NCBI RefSeq assembly: GCF_900111965.1
Contig: NZ_FOJT01000003.1
Coordinates: 1 to 64,000 of the forward strand
Length of the DNA: 64,000 nt
Source of the DNA: Flavobacterium swingsii
GTDB lineage: Bacteria; Bacteroidota; Bacteroidia; Flavobacteriales; Flavobacteriaceae
Direction: 5' to 3'
In this document: in pieces, positions 17,930 to 26,037 of the stretch
Layout of the letters: each line of letters starts with the position of its first letter
How positions within the stretch are numbered: position 1 is the first letter of the stretch
Notes under the pieces: model-generated
What the model saw: only the letters and a program-made list of their open reading frames with translations
Databases searched by the model: none
Told to the model about the DNA's origin: nothing
Made by a program: the position numbers and the translations under genes

Positions 17930-19110
17930 AAAATATTTTTTTCAATTAAATAATTCATTTGATTATCTAAATTAAATGTAGATTTTGTCTCTTCAAATAT
18001 TCTTTTTTTCATCAAATCTAATTCTGATTTACTAATCATTGAAATCGATTTCAGTTTTTCATTCAAATCGTTATAATCTTCAACAGAAGCAACCCAACCC
18101 AACTTATTTTCTTCAACAATAATTTCGCCTTCGCCACCACCAAAATAAAGAATAGGAAACCCGAGTGAACCATATTCGAATATTTTTGACGGAACCGAAC
18201 CATAAATTCTAACTTTTAACGGGACAATGGCAATGTCAAACGATTTTAGTTTTTCATGTAAATCATTACGTTCCATCATACCATGAAAGAAGATGTTTTT
18301 CCCTTTTTCAGATGAAATTAAAGCTTCTATTTGATTTTTTTCGGCACCATCGCCAAAGATGTGTAACTCAATATTTAATCCGTTCAAATCAATTTTTTCA
18401 CACAACTCTAAAACACCTTGTGCAATACCTAAAAGCCCAGCGTAGAAAATTTTTATGGGTTGATTTTCTTCTGTAATTAAATCTAATTTTTCAACTTTAT
18501 GATCTGGAAAATTGCGATACAAATGACATTTTTTATCAGGAAATAACGAATTTACATGTGTGATAATTTCATTAGATTGTCCTAAAATTAAAGTTGCTTT
18601 TTTATAAATAAAACGTTCTAAAAACAACGAAAATTTATGCGAAAAAGAATCTTTTTTTAAAGCATTTAATTCAATTGCAGCTAGTGGCCAAAGATCTGAA
18701 ATATTGAGAATTATCTTTTTGTTTTTTAGCGAAAGCACTAAAACAGAAATAAAAGAAAGTAATAATGGAGGCGATTGAACGACTACTTTTTCAGGTGTTT
18801 TTTTTATCAATAAATAAAAAAACAAACTCAAAGAAAAGGATAAAACGGAAATGAGTCTAACCAATAAATTTTTACTCACACTTGGATAAATCCAAAGTCG
18901 TTTTACCGTAATATTATCACGATTTTCCGTAACCGAAAACTTGCCTTTATACTCAGGAAACAATTCTCCTTTTGGATAATTTCCTAAAGGACAAACTACC
19001 AAAACTTTATAATTATTTTGATGTAATTTTAAAGCTAACTGTTCAATTCTATTGGCAGCAGCGCCTTTTTCTGGCGGATAATAATTAGATATAATTAATA
19101 TTTCTTCCAT
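17926..19110 (-). CDS. Glycosyltransferase family 4 (WbuB-like)
   Basis: 394 residues, GT-B fold. The N-terminal lobe opens with ILIISNYYPPEKGAAANRIEQL. A hydrophobic segment at about 85-108 may sit on the membrane. The C-terminal lobe has YAGLLGIAQGVLELCE (acceptor-side strand) and PSKIFEYGSLGFPILY with the E-x7-E type nucleotide-sugar site. It overlaps wecB by one base, and both are read toward the rfb genes. Its probable job is adding a second sugar, perhaps an N-acetylmannosamine derivative supplied by WecB. Confidence 0.88.
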   Translation of the reverse strand: MEEILIISNYYPPEKGAAANRIEQLALKLHQNNYKVLVVCPLGNYPKGELFPEYKGKFSVTENRDNITVKRLWIYPSVSKNLLVRLISVLSFSLSLFFYLLIKKTPEKVVVQSPPLLLSFISVLVLSLKNKKIILNISDLWPLAAIELNALKKDSFSHKFSLFLERFIYKKATLILGQSNEIITHVNSLFPDKKCHLYRNFPDHKVEKLDLITEENQPIKIFYAGLLGIAQGVLELCEKIDLNGLNIELHIFGDGAEKNQIEALISSEKGKNIFFHGMMERNDLHEKLKSFDIAIVPLKVRIYGSVPSKIFEYGSLGFPILYFGGGEGEIIVEENKLGWVASVEDYNDLNEKLKSISMISKSELDLMKKRIFEETKSTFNLDNQMNYLIEKNIF

Positions 19111-20195
19111 TATTTTTTCAAAAGAATATCAATAATTCGTTCCGATGCTTTTCCGTCCCAAAGTTCAGGAATCCCCTTTTTAGGCAAACCATTCTGTAAA
19201 AACTTTGTAAATTCTAAAGTTAAATTCTCAATAGAAGTTCCCACCAGATTATTCGTTCCAATTTCTATAGTTTCAGGTCTTTCAGTTGTGGTTCGCATCG
19301 TAAAACACGGAATTCCTAAAACGGTCGTTTCTTCGGAAATCCCACCAGAATCGGTAATTACGGCAAAACTATTTTTTATGAGATACATAAAATTCAAATA
19401 ACCTTGTGGTTCTACAAATAAGATGTTTTTCAAATTTAAATTAGTTTCACCTAAAATCGCTTTCGTTCTTGGATGAATTGGAAAAATTATTTTCTTGTCA
19501 CCAACCATTTCATCAATTCCCTCAAGTAAATTGATTAATGATTTTTCTTCATCTACATTCGATGGTCTATGTAAAGTTAAAATGATATAATTTCCAGTTT
19601 CTAAACCAAATTCTTTCCAAAAATTCGGTGCAAAAATCCTATCTAAATTCTGATATAAAGTGTCAATCATCACGTTTCCAACAAAGTGAATATTGGATGA
19701 TTCTATCCCATTTTTCAATAAATTATCCGAAGCTGAGGTCGAAGTGGTAAAAAAATAATCGGTAATACTATCGGTAACAATTCTATTTATTTCTTCGGGC
19801 ATAGTCATATCTCCAGAACGAATTCCGGCTTCAACATGCGCCACTTTTACGTTCATTTTTTTAGCCACAATTGCACAAGCCATAGTCGAATTTACGTCGC
19901 CAACTACCAAAACCAAATCACATGGATTTTGAAGTAATTCTTTTTCAAAAGCAATCATAATTGCGCCAGTTTGTTCGGCTTGTGAACCACTTTTTACTTC
20001 CAGATTAGCATTTGGATGCGGAATATTTAACTCTTCAAAAAAAGTATCGCTCAGATTTTTATCATAATGCTGACCAGTGTGTACCAATCTAAACGAAATG
20101 GTCTCTCCATCTGATTGCTTTTTGTTTATCGCTTTAATAATGGGTGCGATTTTAATAAAATTTGGTCTTGCGCCTGCTATTATGGTTATTTTCAT
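19110..20195 (-). CDS. wecB: UDP-N-acetylglucosamine 2-epimerase, non-hydrolysing
   Basis: 361 residues. The family motifs are GARPNFIKIAPIIKA (7-21), HVEAGIRSGDMTMPEEINR, HPRTKAIL and TDSGGISEETTVLGIPC near the C-terminus. It interconverts UDP-GlcNAc and UDP-ManNAc for surface polysaccharide. It is downstream of the ORF6N gene by 3 nt and overlaps the glycosyltransferase gene by one base, so it is part of the minus-strand polysaccharide operon. Confidence 0.95.
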   Translation of the reverse strand: MKITIIAGARPNFIKIAPIIKAINKKQSDGETISFRLVHTGQHYDKNLSDTFFEELNIPHPNANLEVKSGSQAEQTGAIMIAFEKELLQNPCDLVLVVGDVNSTMACAIVAKKMNVKVAHVEAGIRSGDMTMPEEINRIVTDSITDYFFTTSTSASDNLLKNGIESSNIHFVGNVMIDTLYQNLDRIFAPNFWKEFGLETGNYIILTLHRPSNVDEEKSLINLLEGIDEMVGDKKIIFPIHPRTKAILGETNLNLKNILFVEPQGYLNFMYLIKNSFAVITDSGGISEETTVLGIPCFTMRTTTERPETIEIGTNNLVGTSIENLTLEFTKFLQNGLPKKGIPELWDGKASERIIDILLKK

Positions 20196-20198
20196 GTT

Positions 20199-20720
20199 CT
20201 ATTTTTTGTAACCAATTTTTGTTCTTGGTTTAGCATTTTCTTTTTTATCTGTCAATTCGTCCAAATAACTAAAAACCAATTCAATATTCTTGTCGTGATT
20301 TTCTAATTTCTTCTGAATTTGCAGAATATCTATTTTTAAATCGGTGGTATCTAAAAGCATTTGACGCACTTTTGAGAATATCCTCATAATTTGAATATTA
20401 GTTTGAATAGCTTTATCACTATTCAAAACACTTGACAACATTAGAACGCCGTGTTCGGTAAAAACGGAAGGTAATTTTCTAGTTCCACCCCAACTTGATG
20501 TCACAAATTGTGATTTCAAGTTGTCAAACTCTAATTGAGATAATTCAAACATAAAATCTTCGGGAAATCGAGAAATATTTCTTTTTACGGCTTGTTTTAA
20601 AACTCTAGTTTCTATACCATAAAGTAATGCCAAATCTCTATCCAGCATTACCTTTTGATTTCTAATAAAGTAAATTTTATTAGCAATAGTTTCCTCTGAA
20701 ATAATTAAATTTTGGCTCAT
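20199..20720 (-). CDS. ORF6N domain protein
   Basis: 173 residues. The ORF6N region (about 10-95) contains KIYFIRNQKVMLDRDLALLYG, TRVLKQAVKRNISRFPEDFMF and the FTEHGVLMLSSVLNS segment; a coiled-coil-like tail follows (about 115-160) and then a basic end. ORF6N is a phage-type DNA-binding domain, but Bacteroidota carry many stand-alone copies. It sits 4 nt after the CapK-like gene and 3 nt before wecB, so it is cotranscribed with polysaccharide genes. A DNA-binding or regulatory role in the locus is inference. Confidence 0.88.
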   Translation of the reverse strand: MSQNLIISEETIANKIYFIRNQKVMLDRDLALLYGIETRVLKQAVKRNISRFPEDFMFELSQLEFDNLKSQFVTSSWGGTRKLPSVFTEHGVLMLSSVLNSDKAIQTNIQIMRIFSKVRQMLLDTTDLKIDILQIQKKLENHDKNIELVFSYLDELTDKKENAKPRTKIGYKK

Positions 20721-20724
20721 ATAT

Positions 20725-22059
20725 TTATTTTATTAATGAAACAAACTGCTTCAATTTTCCGCTTTTACTTCGCTCTAATTTATCTTTTCGAATAAATGTA
20801 AAACTTAAATTATTTTCTAAATAAGTAGTTATGGCTTTTTCAATATTCAGAATTTGACTTTCAGTTAATTCTTTTTCGCTTACATATTCTACTTCAAAAG
20901 TATCGATTTTGGTTTGTTTTATCACAAATTCTTTTACATTTCCGTCGTCTTCAATAATGCTTTTGGTTACGTAGTAAAACGTTAATCCAGGTGATTTTTT
21001 TCCGCTTGGAAGAATGGCAACATCATTAGTTCTGCCAATTAATTTCTTTAGAATTGGTTTTTTGAATGTGCTTTTTTCGTCTAAAATTCCAATATCTCCA
21101 ATATCATATCTAATAAATGGGTGTGCTTTGTTGTATAACGATGTAATCACAATTCGGCCTTCTTTCCCGTTGAGTAAAATGTTATTTTCGTCGTCTAAAA
21201 TCTCTATAAATAATGTTTCCGAATTTACTTGCCATTTATCATTTGGATTTTGAAAAGCAATTAAATCCAGTTCGGAAGCCCCGTATTCATTGATAATTGG
21301 AACGCCAAATTGTTTTTCCATTAAAATTTTATCTTCGTCAAATAACATTTCTGAAGTGACAACACAACATTTTAAACTAGGACAAACCGATGTTAAAACA
21401 ATGTTTTTTTTCTGAAGAAATTTAGCAAATAAAACTATGGAAGAAGTATAACCGTTGATGTAATCGAATTTTTTATTTTGAAATTTTAACAATACTTTTT
21501 CAAGAACTGAATCTGACAAATCGAAAATCGAAAATCGATAACTTTTCTTTAAAAAATCCTTCAACCGTTCTTTTTTATTTCCAATAAAATCTAACGGAAT
21601 TCCATAAAAACGTGCTTGTAGCGACGAATTAAAATCGATTCCGAACCAACCAAATCGGTTGATGATATTTGCCCAAGTTAACGCATGACAAAACTTATCT
21701 TTCGCAAAAATAAAAGGATCACCACTGGAACCGGAAGTTTTATTTACATAAACATTCTTAATCGTAAATCCTTCCGAAAGTCTTTCTGATAAAGGTTTCT
21801 GAAAATCTTTTTTGGTCATTATTGGAAGTTCAGCCCAATTTTGAAAAGATATTTTCCCAACAAACTCTTGATAAGATTTGTTGTTTTTTAAATGATAATC
21901 AACAATTTCTTTTCTTTTTTGAATGGTAAAATTTTCATATTCAACATCAGAAACTGCTTGAATTTTTTCAAATTCAGCAACAGCTTTCTTTATTGGAAAA
22001 CCATTTATTTTGAGCGATAAATTGAAAAGGTTGAACACAAGAAAAGCTATTTTGTTCAA
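20725..22059 (-). CDS. CapK / phenylacetate-CoA ligase-like adenylating protein
   Basis: 444 residues, ANL superfamily. Adenylate loop NKTSGSSGDPFIF at about 107-119, NEYGASELDLIAF and RYDIGDIGIL for nucleotide binding, and a C-terminal subdomain. CapK-like proteins are common in capsule and O-antigen loci, where they may activate an acyl or amino-acid decoration. The annotated start is TTG at 22057-22059, but it overlaps a TAnnTTTG element on the same strand (22057-22064). Translation may therefore begin a few codons later, for example at a GTG near 22038. First gene of the minus-strand operon. Confidence 0.85.
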   Translation of the reverse strand: MNKIAFLVFNLFNLSLKINGFPIKKAVAEFEKIQAVSDVEYENFTIQKRKEIVDYHLKNNKSYQEFVGKISFQNWAELPIMTKKDFQKPLSERLSEGFTIKNVYVNKTSGSSGDPFIFAKDKFCHALTWANIINRFGWFGIDFNSSLQARFYGIPLDFIGNKKERLKDFLKKSYRFSIFDLSDSVLEKVLLKFQNKKFDYINGYTSSIVLFAKFLQKKNIVLTSVCPSLKCCVVTSEMLFDEDKILMEKQFGVPIINEYGASELDLIAFQNPNDKWQVNSETLFIEILDDENNILLNGKEGRIVITSLYNKAHPFIRYDIGDIGILDEKSTFKKPILKKLIGRTNDVAILPSGKKSPGLTFYYVTKSIIEDDGNVKEFVIKQTKIDTFEVEYVSEKELTESQILNIEKAITTYLENNLSFTFIRKDKLERSKSGKLKQFVSLIK

Positions 22060-22117
22060 AAATACTAAAATCTAAAACTTTTCCATCAATTAGCTTTAAA
22101 TTCTTTTTAAAACAAGC

Positions 22118-22125
22118 TATTTTTG
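22118..22125 (+). promoter_or_regulatory. -7 promoter element of purD (TATTTTTG)
   Basis: TAnnTTTG match about 64 nt before the purD ATG. The interspersed repeat at 22137-22172 would lie in the untranslated leader. Confidence 0.5.
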
Positions 22126-22136
22126 CACCACAACAC

Positions 22137-22172
22137 TCGAGGCGTAGCCGAACTGTATGGAGCGCAGCGAAA
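22137..22172. repeat. Interspersed repeat fragment in the purD leader
   Basis: GC-richer than its surroundings (CGAGGCGTAGCCGAAC, then GGAGCGCAGCGAA). It resembles the scattered GCGTAGTCGAA / GAGCGNAG elements seen elsewhere in the window. It contains a small GGC-GTA-GCC hairpin. Confidence 0.45.
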
Positions 22173-22188
22173 TAAAACAACACACACA

Positions 22189-23463
22189 ATGACAATTTTA
22201 TTACTTGGTTCTGGCGGACGCGAACACGCATTAGCTTGGAAAATGTTACAATCTGATAAATGTTCTAAACTATTTGTGGCACCAGGAAACGCCGGAACAG
22301 CTCAAATAGCAACGAATGTAAACTTAAATATTTTAGATTTTGAAGCTATAAAAGCTTTTGTCGTTCAAGAAAAAGTTTCGATGGTTGTTGTTGGTCCAGA
22401 AGACCCTTTGGTTCTTGGGATTTATGATTTTTTTAAAAATGATTCAATTTTAAAAGACATTCCAGTTATTGGTCCATCAAAAAAAGGAGCGCAATTAGAA
22501 GGAAGTAAAGAATTTGCTAAAGAATTTTTAGTAAAACACAATATTCCAACTGCAGCTTATGATAGTTTTACGGCAGAAACAGTCGAGAAAGGTTGCCAAT
22601 TCCTTGAAACGTTACAACCGCCATATGTTTTAAAAGCAGATGGTTTGGCAGCTGGAAAAGGAGTTTTAATCATTCATGATTTGGCAGAAGCCAAAGAAGA
22701 ATTGCGAAACATGTTGGTTCACGCCAAGTTTGGAAACGCAAGCGCTAAAGTGGTTATCGAAGAATTCCTTGACGGAATTGAATTGAGTTGTTTTGTATTA
22801 ACTGATGGAAAAAATTATAAAATATTGCCAACAGCCAAAGATTATAAACGCATTGGCGAAGGCGATACAGGTTTAAATACAGGTGGAATGGGAGCCGTTT
22901 CTCCAGTTCCGTTTGCAGATGCTATTTTATTAGAAAAAATAGAAACTCGAATTGTAAAACCTACAATTGCTGGTTTACAAAAAGATGAAATAGAATATAA
23001 AGGATTTGTTTTCATAGGATTAATAAACGTAAAAGGCGAACCAATTGTTATTGAATATAACGTAAGAATGGGCGATCCAGAAACGGAAGTGGTTATTCCG
23101 AGATTGAAATCGGATTTAGTAGAACTTTTTGAAGCTGTTGGAAACGGAAAATTAGACGAAGTTTCACTAGAAATAGATTCTAGAAGCGCGACAACAATTA
23201 TGGTTGTTTCTGGTGGATATCCTGAAGATTACGAAAAAGGGAAAGTCATTTCTGGATTAGAAAACATAGAAGACTCTATTGTTTTTCATGCAGGAACAAA
23301 GACCGAAAATGGACAAGTGGTGAGTAACGGTGGAAGAGTTTTGGCGGTGACTTCGTTTGGAAATGATTTTCAAGAAGCCATAAAAAAATCTTATCAAAAC
23401 ATAGACAAGCTAGATTTTGATAAGATGTATTTTAGAAAAGATATTGGTTTCGACTTACTTTAA
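22189..23463 (+). CDS. purD: Phosphoribosylamine-glycine ligase
   Basis: 424-residue ATP-grasp enzyme of purine synthesis, joining glycine to phosphoribosylamine. N-terminal MTILLLGSGGREHALAWKM, VVGPEDPLVLG, the ATP-grasp loop LKADGLAAGKGVLI, the GD.GLNTGGMGA segment and EYNVRMGDPETEVV are all present. The ATG at 22189 is chosen because PurD proteins begin at this methionine; the longer frame from 22123 translates the repeat in the leader. Its end overlaps the convergent DUF6341 gene by 9 nt. Confidence 0.96.
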   Translation: MTILLLGSGGREHALAWKMLQSDKCSKLFVAPGNAGTAQIATNVNLNILDFEAIKAFVVQEKVSMVVVGPEDPLVLGIYDFFKNDSILKDIPVIGPSKKGAQLEGSKEFAKEFLVKHNIPTAAYDSFTAETVEKGCQFLETLQPPYVLKADGLAAGKGVLIIHDLAEAKEELRNMLVHAKFGNASAKVVIEEFLDGIELSCFVLTDGKNYKILPTAKDYKRIGEGDTGLNTGGMGAVSPVPFADAILLEKIETRIVKPTIAGLQKDEIEYKGFVFIGLINVKGEPIVIEYNVRMGDPETEVVIPRLKSDLVELFEAVGNGKLDEVSLEIDSRSATTIMVVSGGYPEDYEKGKVISGLENIEDSIVFHAGTKTENGQVVSNGGRVLAVTSFGNDFQEAIKKSYQNIDKLDFDKMYFRKDIGFDLL

Positions 23464-23685
23464 GAAAGAGTGAGCCGTAGTATCTTGGTTTTCTTCGTTA
23501 TTGTCTTTGTGAGCTTGTAGTTGTTTTGTCCAATACCATGTGTAATAACAACAAATAATTATAAATGCCCACGAAATAAGATTAGCCAACCACCAGTTAC
23601 TAAGTTCTAATGAACGTAAAACTTCGTGTAATCCTAAAATTATATTATCAAATAACCATTGTATTCCTTCAAAAAATGATTTCAT
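23455..23685 (-). CDS. DUF6341 small membrane protein
   Basis: 76 residues with a membrane helix at about 34-56 (LANLISWAFIIICCYYTWYW) after an N-terminal amphipathic helix, and a polar C-terminal tail rich in N, E and K. It matches the flavobacterial DUF6341 family, which accompanies purD and upp and has sometimes been mislabelled uracil phosphoribosyltransferase by neighbourhood. It converges on purD with a 9-nt overlap. Function unknown. Confidence 0.8.
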   Translation of the reverse strand: MKSFFEGIQWLFDNIILGLHEVLRSLELSNWWLANLISWAFIIICCYYTWYWTKQLQAHKDNNEENQDTTAHSFLK

Positions 23686-23732
23686 CTTTTTTATGTATTA
23701 TATTTACAATCACAAAAGTATAAAATTTACTC

Positions 23733-24665
23733 ATGATAACAAGCGTTTTTAGTAAATCTCGACCAATAAATTATATTTTAATAACCACTTTGTTGGTTTT
23801 ATGTTTTTTATTGTTTCAATTTCAATCTAATTTCAACACCATTTCAACTTTAGAAATAGGAAAAAAAGTAGTTTTGTTATTGCTATTGATAGGTTCTTTA
23901 TACATAACAAATTTTATCACAAAAAAGAACGGATTGAGCAAAGACAATAGTTACACGTTTTTTTTGTTTTTTGTTTTTCTGATTTTGTTTCCCAAAACAT
24001 TATCTAATGGAGCAATAATTATCTCAAATTTATTTATTTTATTGGCCTTGCGAAGACTCATATCGATGCAATCGCTAATCACACCAAAAGAAAAAATATT
24101 TGATGCTTCTTTTTGGATTTTTACTGCCAGTTTGTTTAATTTTTGGTGTATTTTATTTATACTATTGGTTTTTCTGTCTATTATTTTTCACGTTTCTAGA
24201 GATTACAGAAACTGGACCATTCCGTTTATTGCATTTTTTACAGTTTTAGTAATTTCGGTTTTAGGCGCTTTAATTTACAATCCAAATCTTATTCAAAATT
24301 ATATATCACAAATAGTAATAGATTTTGATTTGAAATACATAGAAACAATTTTTCAGAATATTGCTTTATTTATATATGTCACAACGGCTTTGGTCGCTTT
24401 TGTAAGTATGATTTTTATATTGCGAAATAAATTATCTAACCTGCAAGCGTCGTATCGAAAAATGATTTTTGCGTTTATTATTGGATTGGTAGTTTTCTTT
24501 ATTTCACCCAATAAAGACAATAGTTTTCTTATTTATACTTTTGTGCCAGTGTCTATTATGCTAACAAACTATTTAGAAACAATAAATAAATATTGGATAA
24601 AAGAAACTATTTTAGGGATAATTCTAACAGCTAGTGTTCTAACTTTTGTGCTTCAGTTGTTATAG
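23733..24665 (+). CDS. DUF6427 multi-pass membrane protein
   Basis: 310 residues, strongly hydrophobic, with about eight membrane helices between residues 14 and 308 and few charged loops. Fits the flavobacterial DUF6427 family found between DUF6341 and upp. No catalytic motif is recognisable. It is divergent from the DUF6341 gene (47-nt gap) and overlaps the upp gene end to end by 6 nt. Function unknown. Confidence 0.8.
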   Translation: MITSVFSKSRPINYILITTLLVLCFLLFQFQSNFNTISTLEIGKKVVLLLLLIGSLYITNFITKKNGLSKDNSYTFFLFFVFLILFPKTLSNGAIIISNLFILLALRRLISMQSLITPKEKIFDASFWIFTASLFNFWCILFILLVFLSIIFHVSRDYRNWTIPFIAFFTVLVISVLGALIYNPNLIQNYISQIVIDFDLKYIETIFQNIALFIYVTTALVAFVSMIFILRNKLSNLQASYRKMIFAFIIGLVVFFISPNKDNSFLIYTFVPVSIMLTNYLETINKYWIKETILGIILTASVLTFVLQLL

Positions 24666-25313
24666 TTTATCACCATAAGCCAAGTCGCCAGCATCTCCAA
24701 GACCAGGAATAATATAATTTTTTTCATTCAGCTTTTCGTCTAATGCAGCAACCCAAAGATGACAGTTTTCGGGAAGATTTTCTTCAAGAAATTTAATTCC
24801 TTCTGGAGCAGCAATGACTACAGCAATATGAATTTCTTTTGGTTTTTGTTCTAAATGAAGTTTATTTAGTACAGCAACTAACGATTGACCAGTGGCTAAC
24901 ATCGGATCTATTAATATTAAATTTTTCCCTCCAAAAGATGGTGCAGCTTGGTATTCGACAAGAATCTCGAAAGCATCATCGTTGTTATAATGATGACGAT
25001 AAGCCGATACAAATCCGTTTTCAGCACTATCAAAAAAGTTCATAAAACCAGTGTGAAGAGCCAATCCAGCTCGCAAAATAGAACACAAAACCACATTGTC
25101 AGCGATAGTAGTGGTTTTTTTTATTCCGAGTGGTGTTTGAACCTCAATGTCTTTATAAGATAAAGTTTTACTTAACTCATAAGCCATTATTTCGCCAATA
25201 CGTTCTATATTTTTACGAAAACGCATGCTATCTTTTTGGATGTTTACATCACGAATTTGTGCTAAAAAATGATTAAGAATACTGTTTTCTTCTGAGATAT
25301 AATGAATGTGCAT
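24660..25313 (-). CDS. upp: Uracil phosphoribosyltransferase
   Basis: 217 residues. The PRPP-binding loop is LILIDPMLATGQSLVAVL, with the SILRAGLALHTGFMNF dimer/PRPP segment and the C-terminal uracil-binding AYGDK end preceded by PGLGDAGDLA. It salvages uracil to UMP. Convergent with the DUF6427 gene and divergent from the DUF4254 gene (77-nt gap). Confidence 0.95.
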   Translation of the reverse strand: MHIHYISEENSILNHFLAQIRDVNIQKDSMRFRKNIERIGEIMAYELSKTLSYKDIEVQTPLGIKKTTTIADNVVLCSILRAGLALHTGFMNFFDSAENGFVSAYRHHYNNDDAFEILVEYQAAPSFGGKNLILIDPMLATGQSLVAVLNKLHLEQKPKEIHIAVVIAAPEGIKFLEENLPENCHLWVAALDEKLNEKNYIIPGLGDAGDLAYGDKL

Positions 25314-25334
25314 TGTGTGAAAATTAACTGTTAA

Positions 25335-25367
25335 TTTGGTTTGATAAAGGTATAAAAAGTATATTTG
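25335..25367 (+). promoter_or_regulatory. Promoter of the DUF4254-glycosyltransferase unit
   Basis: TTTG at 25335-25338 and TATATTTG at 25360-25367, spaced 21 nt: a good Bacteroidota-type promoter 24 nt before the ATG at 25391. Confidence 0.65.
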
Positions 25368-25390
25368 TATTCAATAAATTAATAAAAATT

Positions 25391-25996
25391 ATGTTTTCAC
25401 AATTTGCCTTCCCAATTTTTGAACAAAGCATCAATGATTATCACAAATTTGATGATGTAAATCAGCCAATCGAAAATCCTTATCCAAAGGAAAAAATAGA
25501 ACATTTATTGTATGCTAAAAATTGGGTAGATACTGTTCAGTGGCATTATGAAGATATTATTCGTGATCCGAATATCGATCCAGTTGAAGCTTTGATTCTT
25601 AAAAGAAAAATCGATGCTTCTAACCAAGTTCGTACCGATATGGTCGAATATATAGACAGTTATTTTCTTCAAAAATATGCTTCGGTAAATGTAAAACCAG
25701 CAGCAAAAATCAATTCTGAAAGTCCAGCTTGGGCATTTGACAGGTTGTCTATTCTGGCACTTAAAATTTACCATATGAACGAAGAAGCAACTCGCGAAGA
25801 AGCTTCGGCAGATCATAGAGCAAAATGCCAAGAAAAGTTGAATGTTTTGTTAGAACAAAAGAAAGATTTAACCACCGCAATAGATGATTTATTAACAGAT
25901 ATTGAAGCTGGAGATAAATACATGAAAGTGTACAAACAAATGAAAATGTACAACGATGACGAGCTAAATCCTGTTTTATATCAGAATAAAAAATAA
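25391..25996 (+). CDS. DUF4254 domain protein
   Basis: 201 residues, predicted all-helical, soluble, no signal peptide. The opening FAFPIFEQSINDYHKFDDVNQPIENPYP and the WHYEDIIRDPNIDPVEALILKRKID block match the DUF4254 family of Bacteroidota. It has its own promoter and precedes the family 9 glycosyltransferase by 41 nt, an arrangement I recall as conserved, suggesting a role with lipopolysaccharide core synthesis. Molecular function unknown. Confidence 0.85.
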   Translation: MFSQFAFPIFEQSINDYHKFDDVNQPIENPYPKEKIEHLLYAKNWVDTVQWHYEDIIRDPNIDPVEALILKRKIDASNQVRTDMVEYIDSYFLQKYASVNVKPAAKINSESPAWAFDRLSILALKIYHMNEEATREEASADHRAKCQEKLNVLLEQKKDLTTAIDDLLTDIEAGDKYMKVYKQMKMYNDDELNPVLYQNKK

Positions 25997-26006
25997 ACCA
26001 CATTTT

Positions 26007-26030
26007 GTCATTTCGACGAAGGAGAAATCT
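26007..26030. repeat. Interspersed repeat (GTCATTTCGACGAAGGAG) before the glycosyltransferase
   Basis: GTCATTTCGACGAAGGAGAA is a sequence type scattered through flavobacterial genomes. Here it supplies the AAGGAG 13 nt before the TTG start of the next gene. Confidence 0.5.
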
Positions 26031-26037
26031 CATTTTT

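Noticed and set aside
23455..23685. Second uracil phosphoribosyltransferase
   Set aside because: That label is sometimes attached to this family by neighbourhood, but the 76-residue membrane protein has no PRPP loop; the real upp is at 24660-25313.
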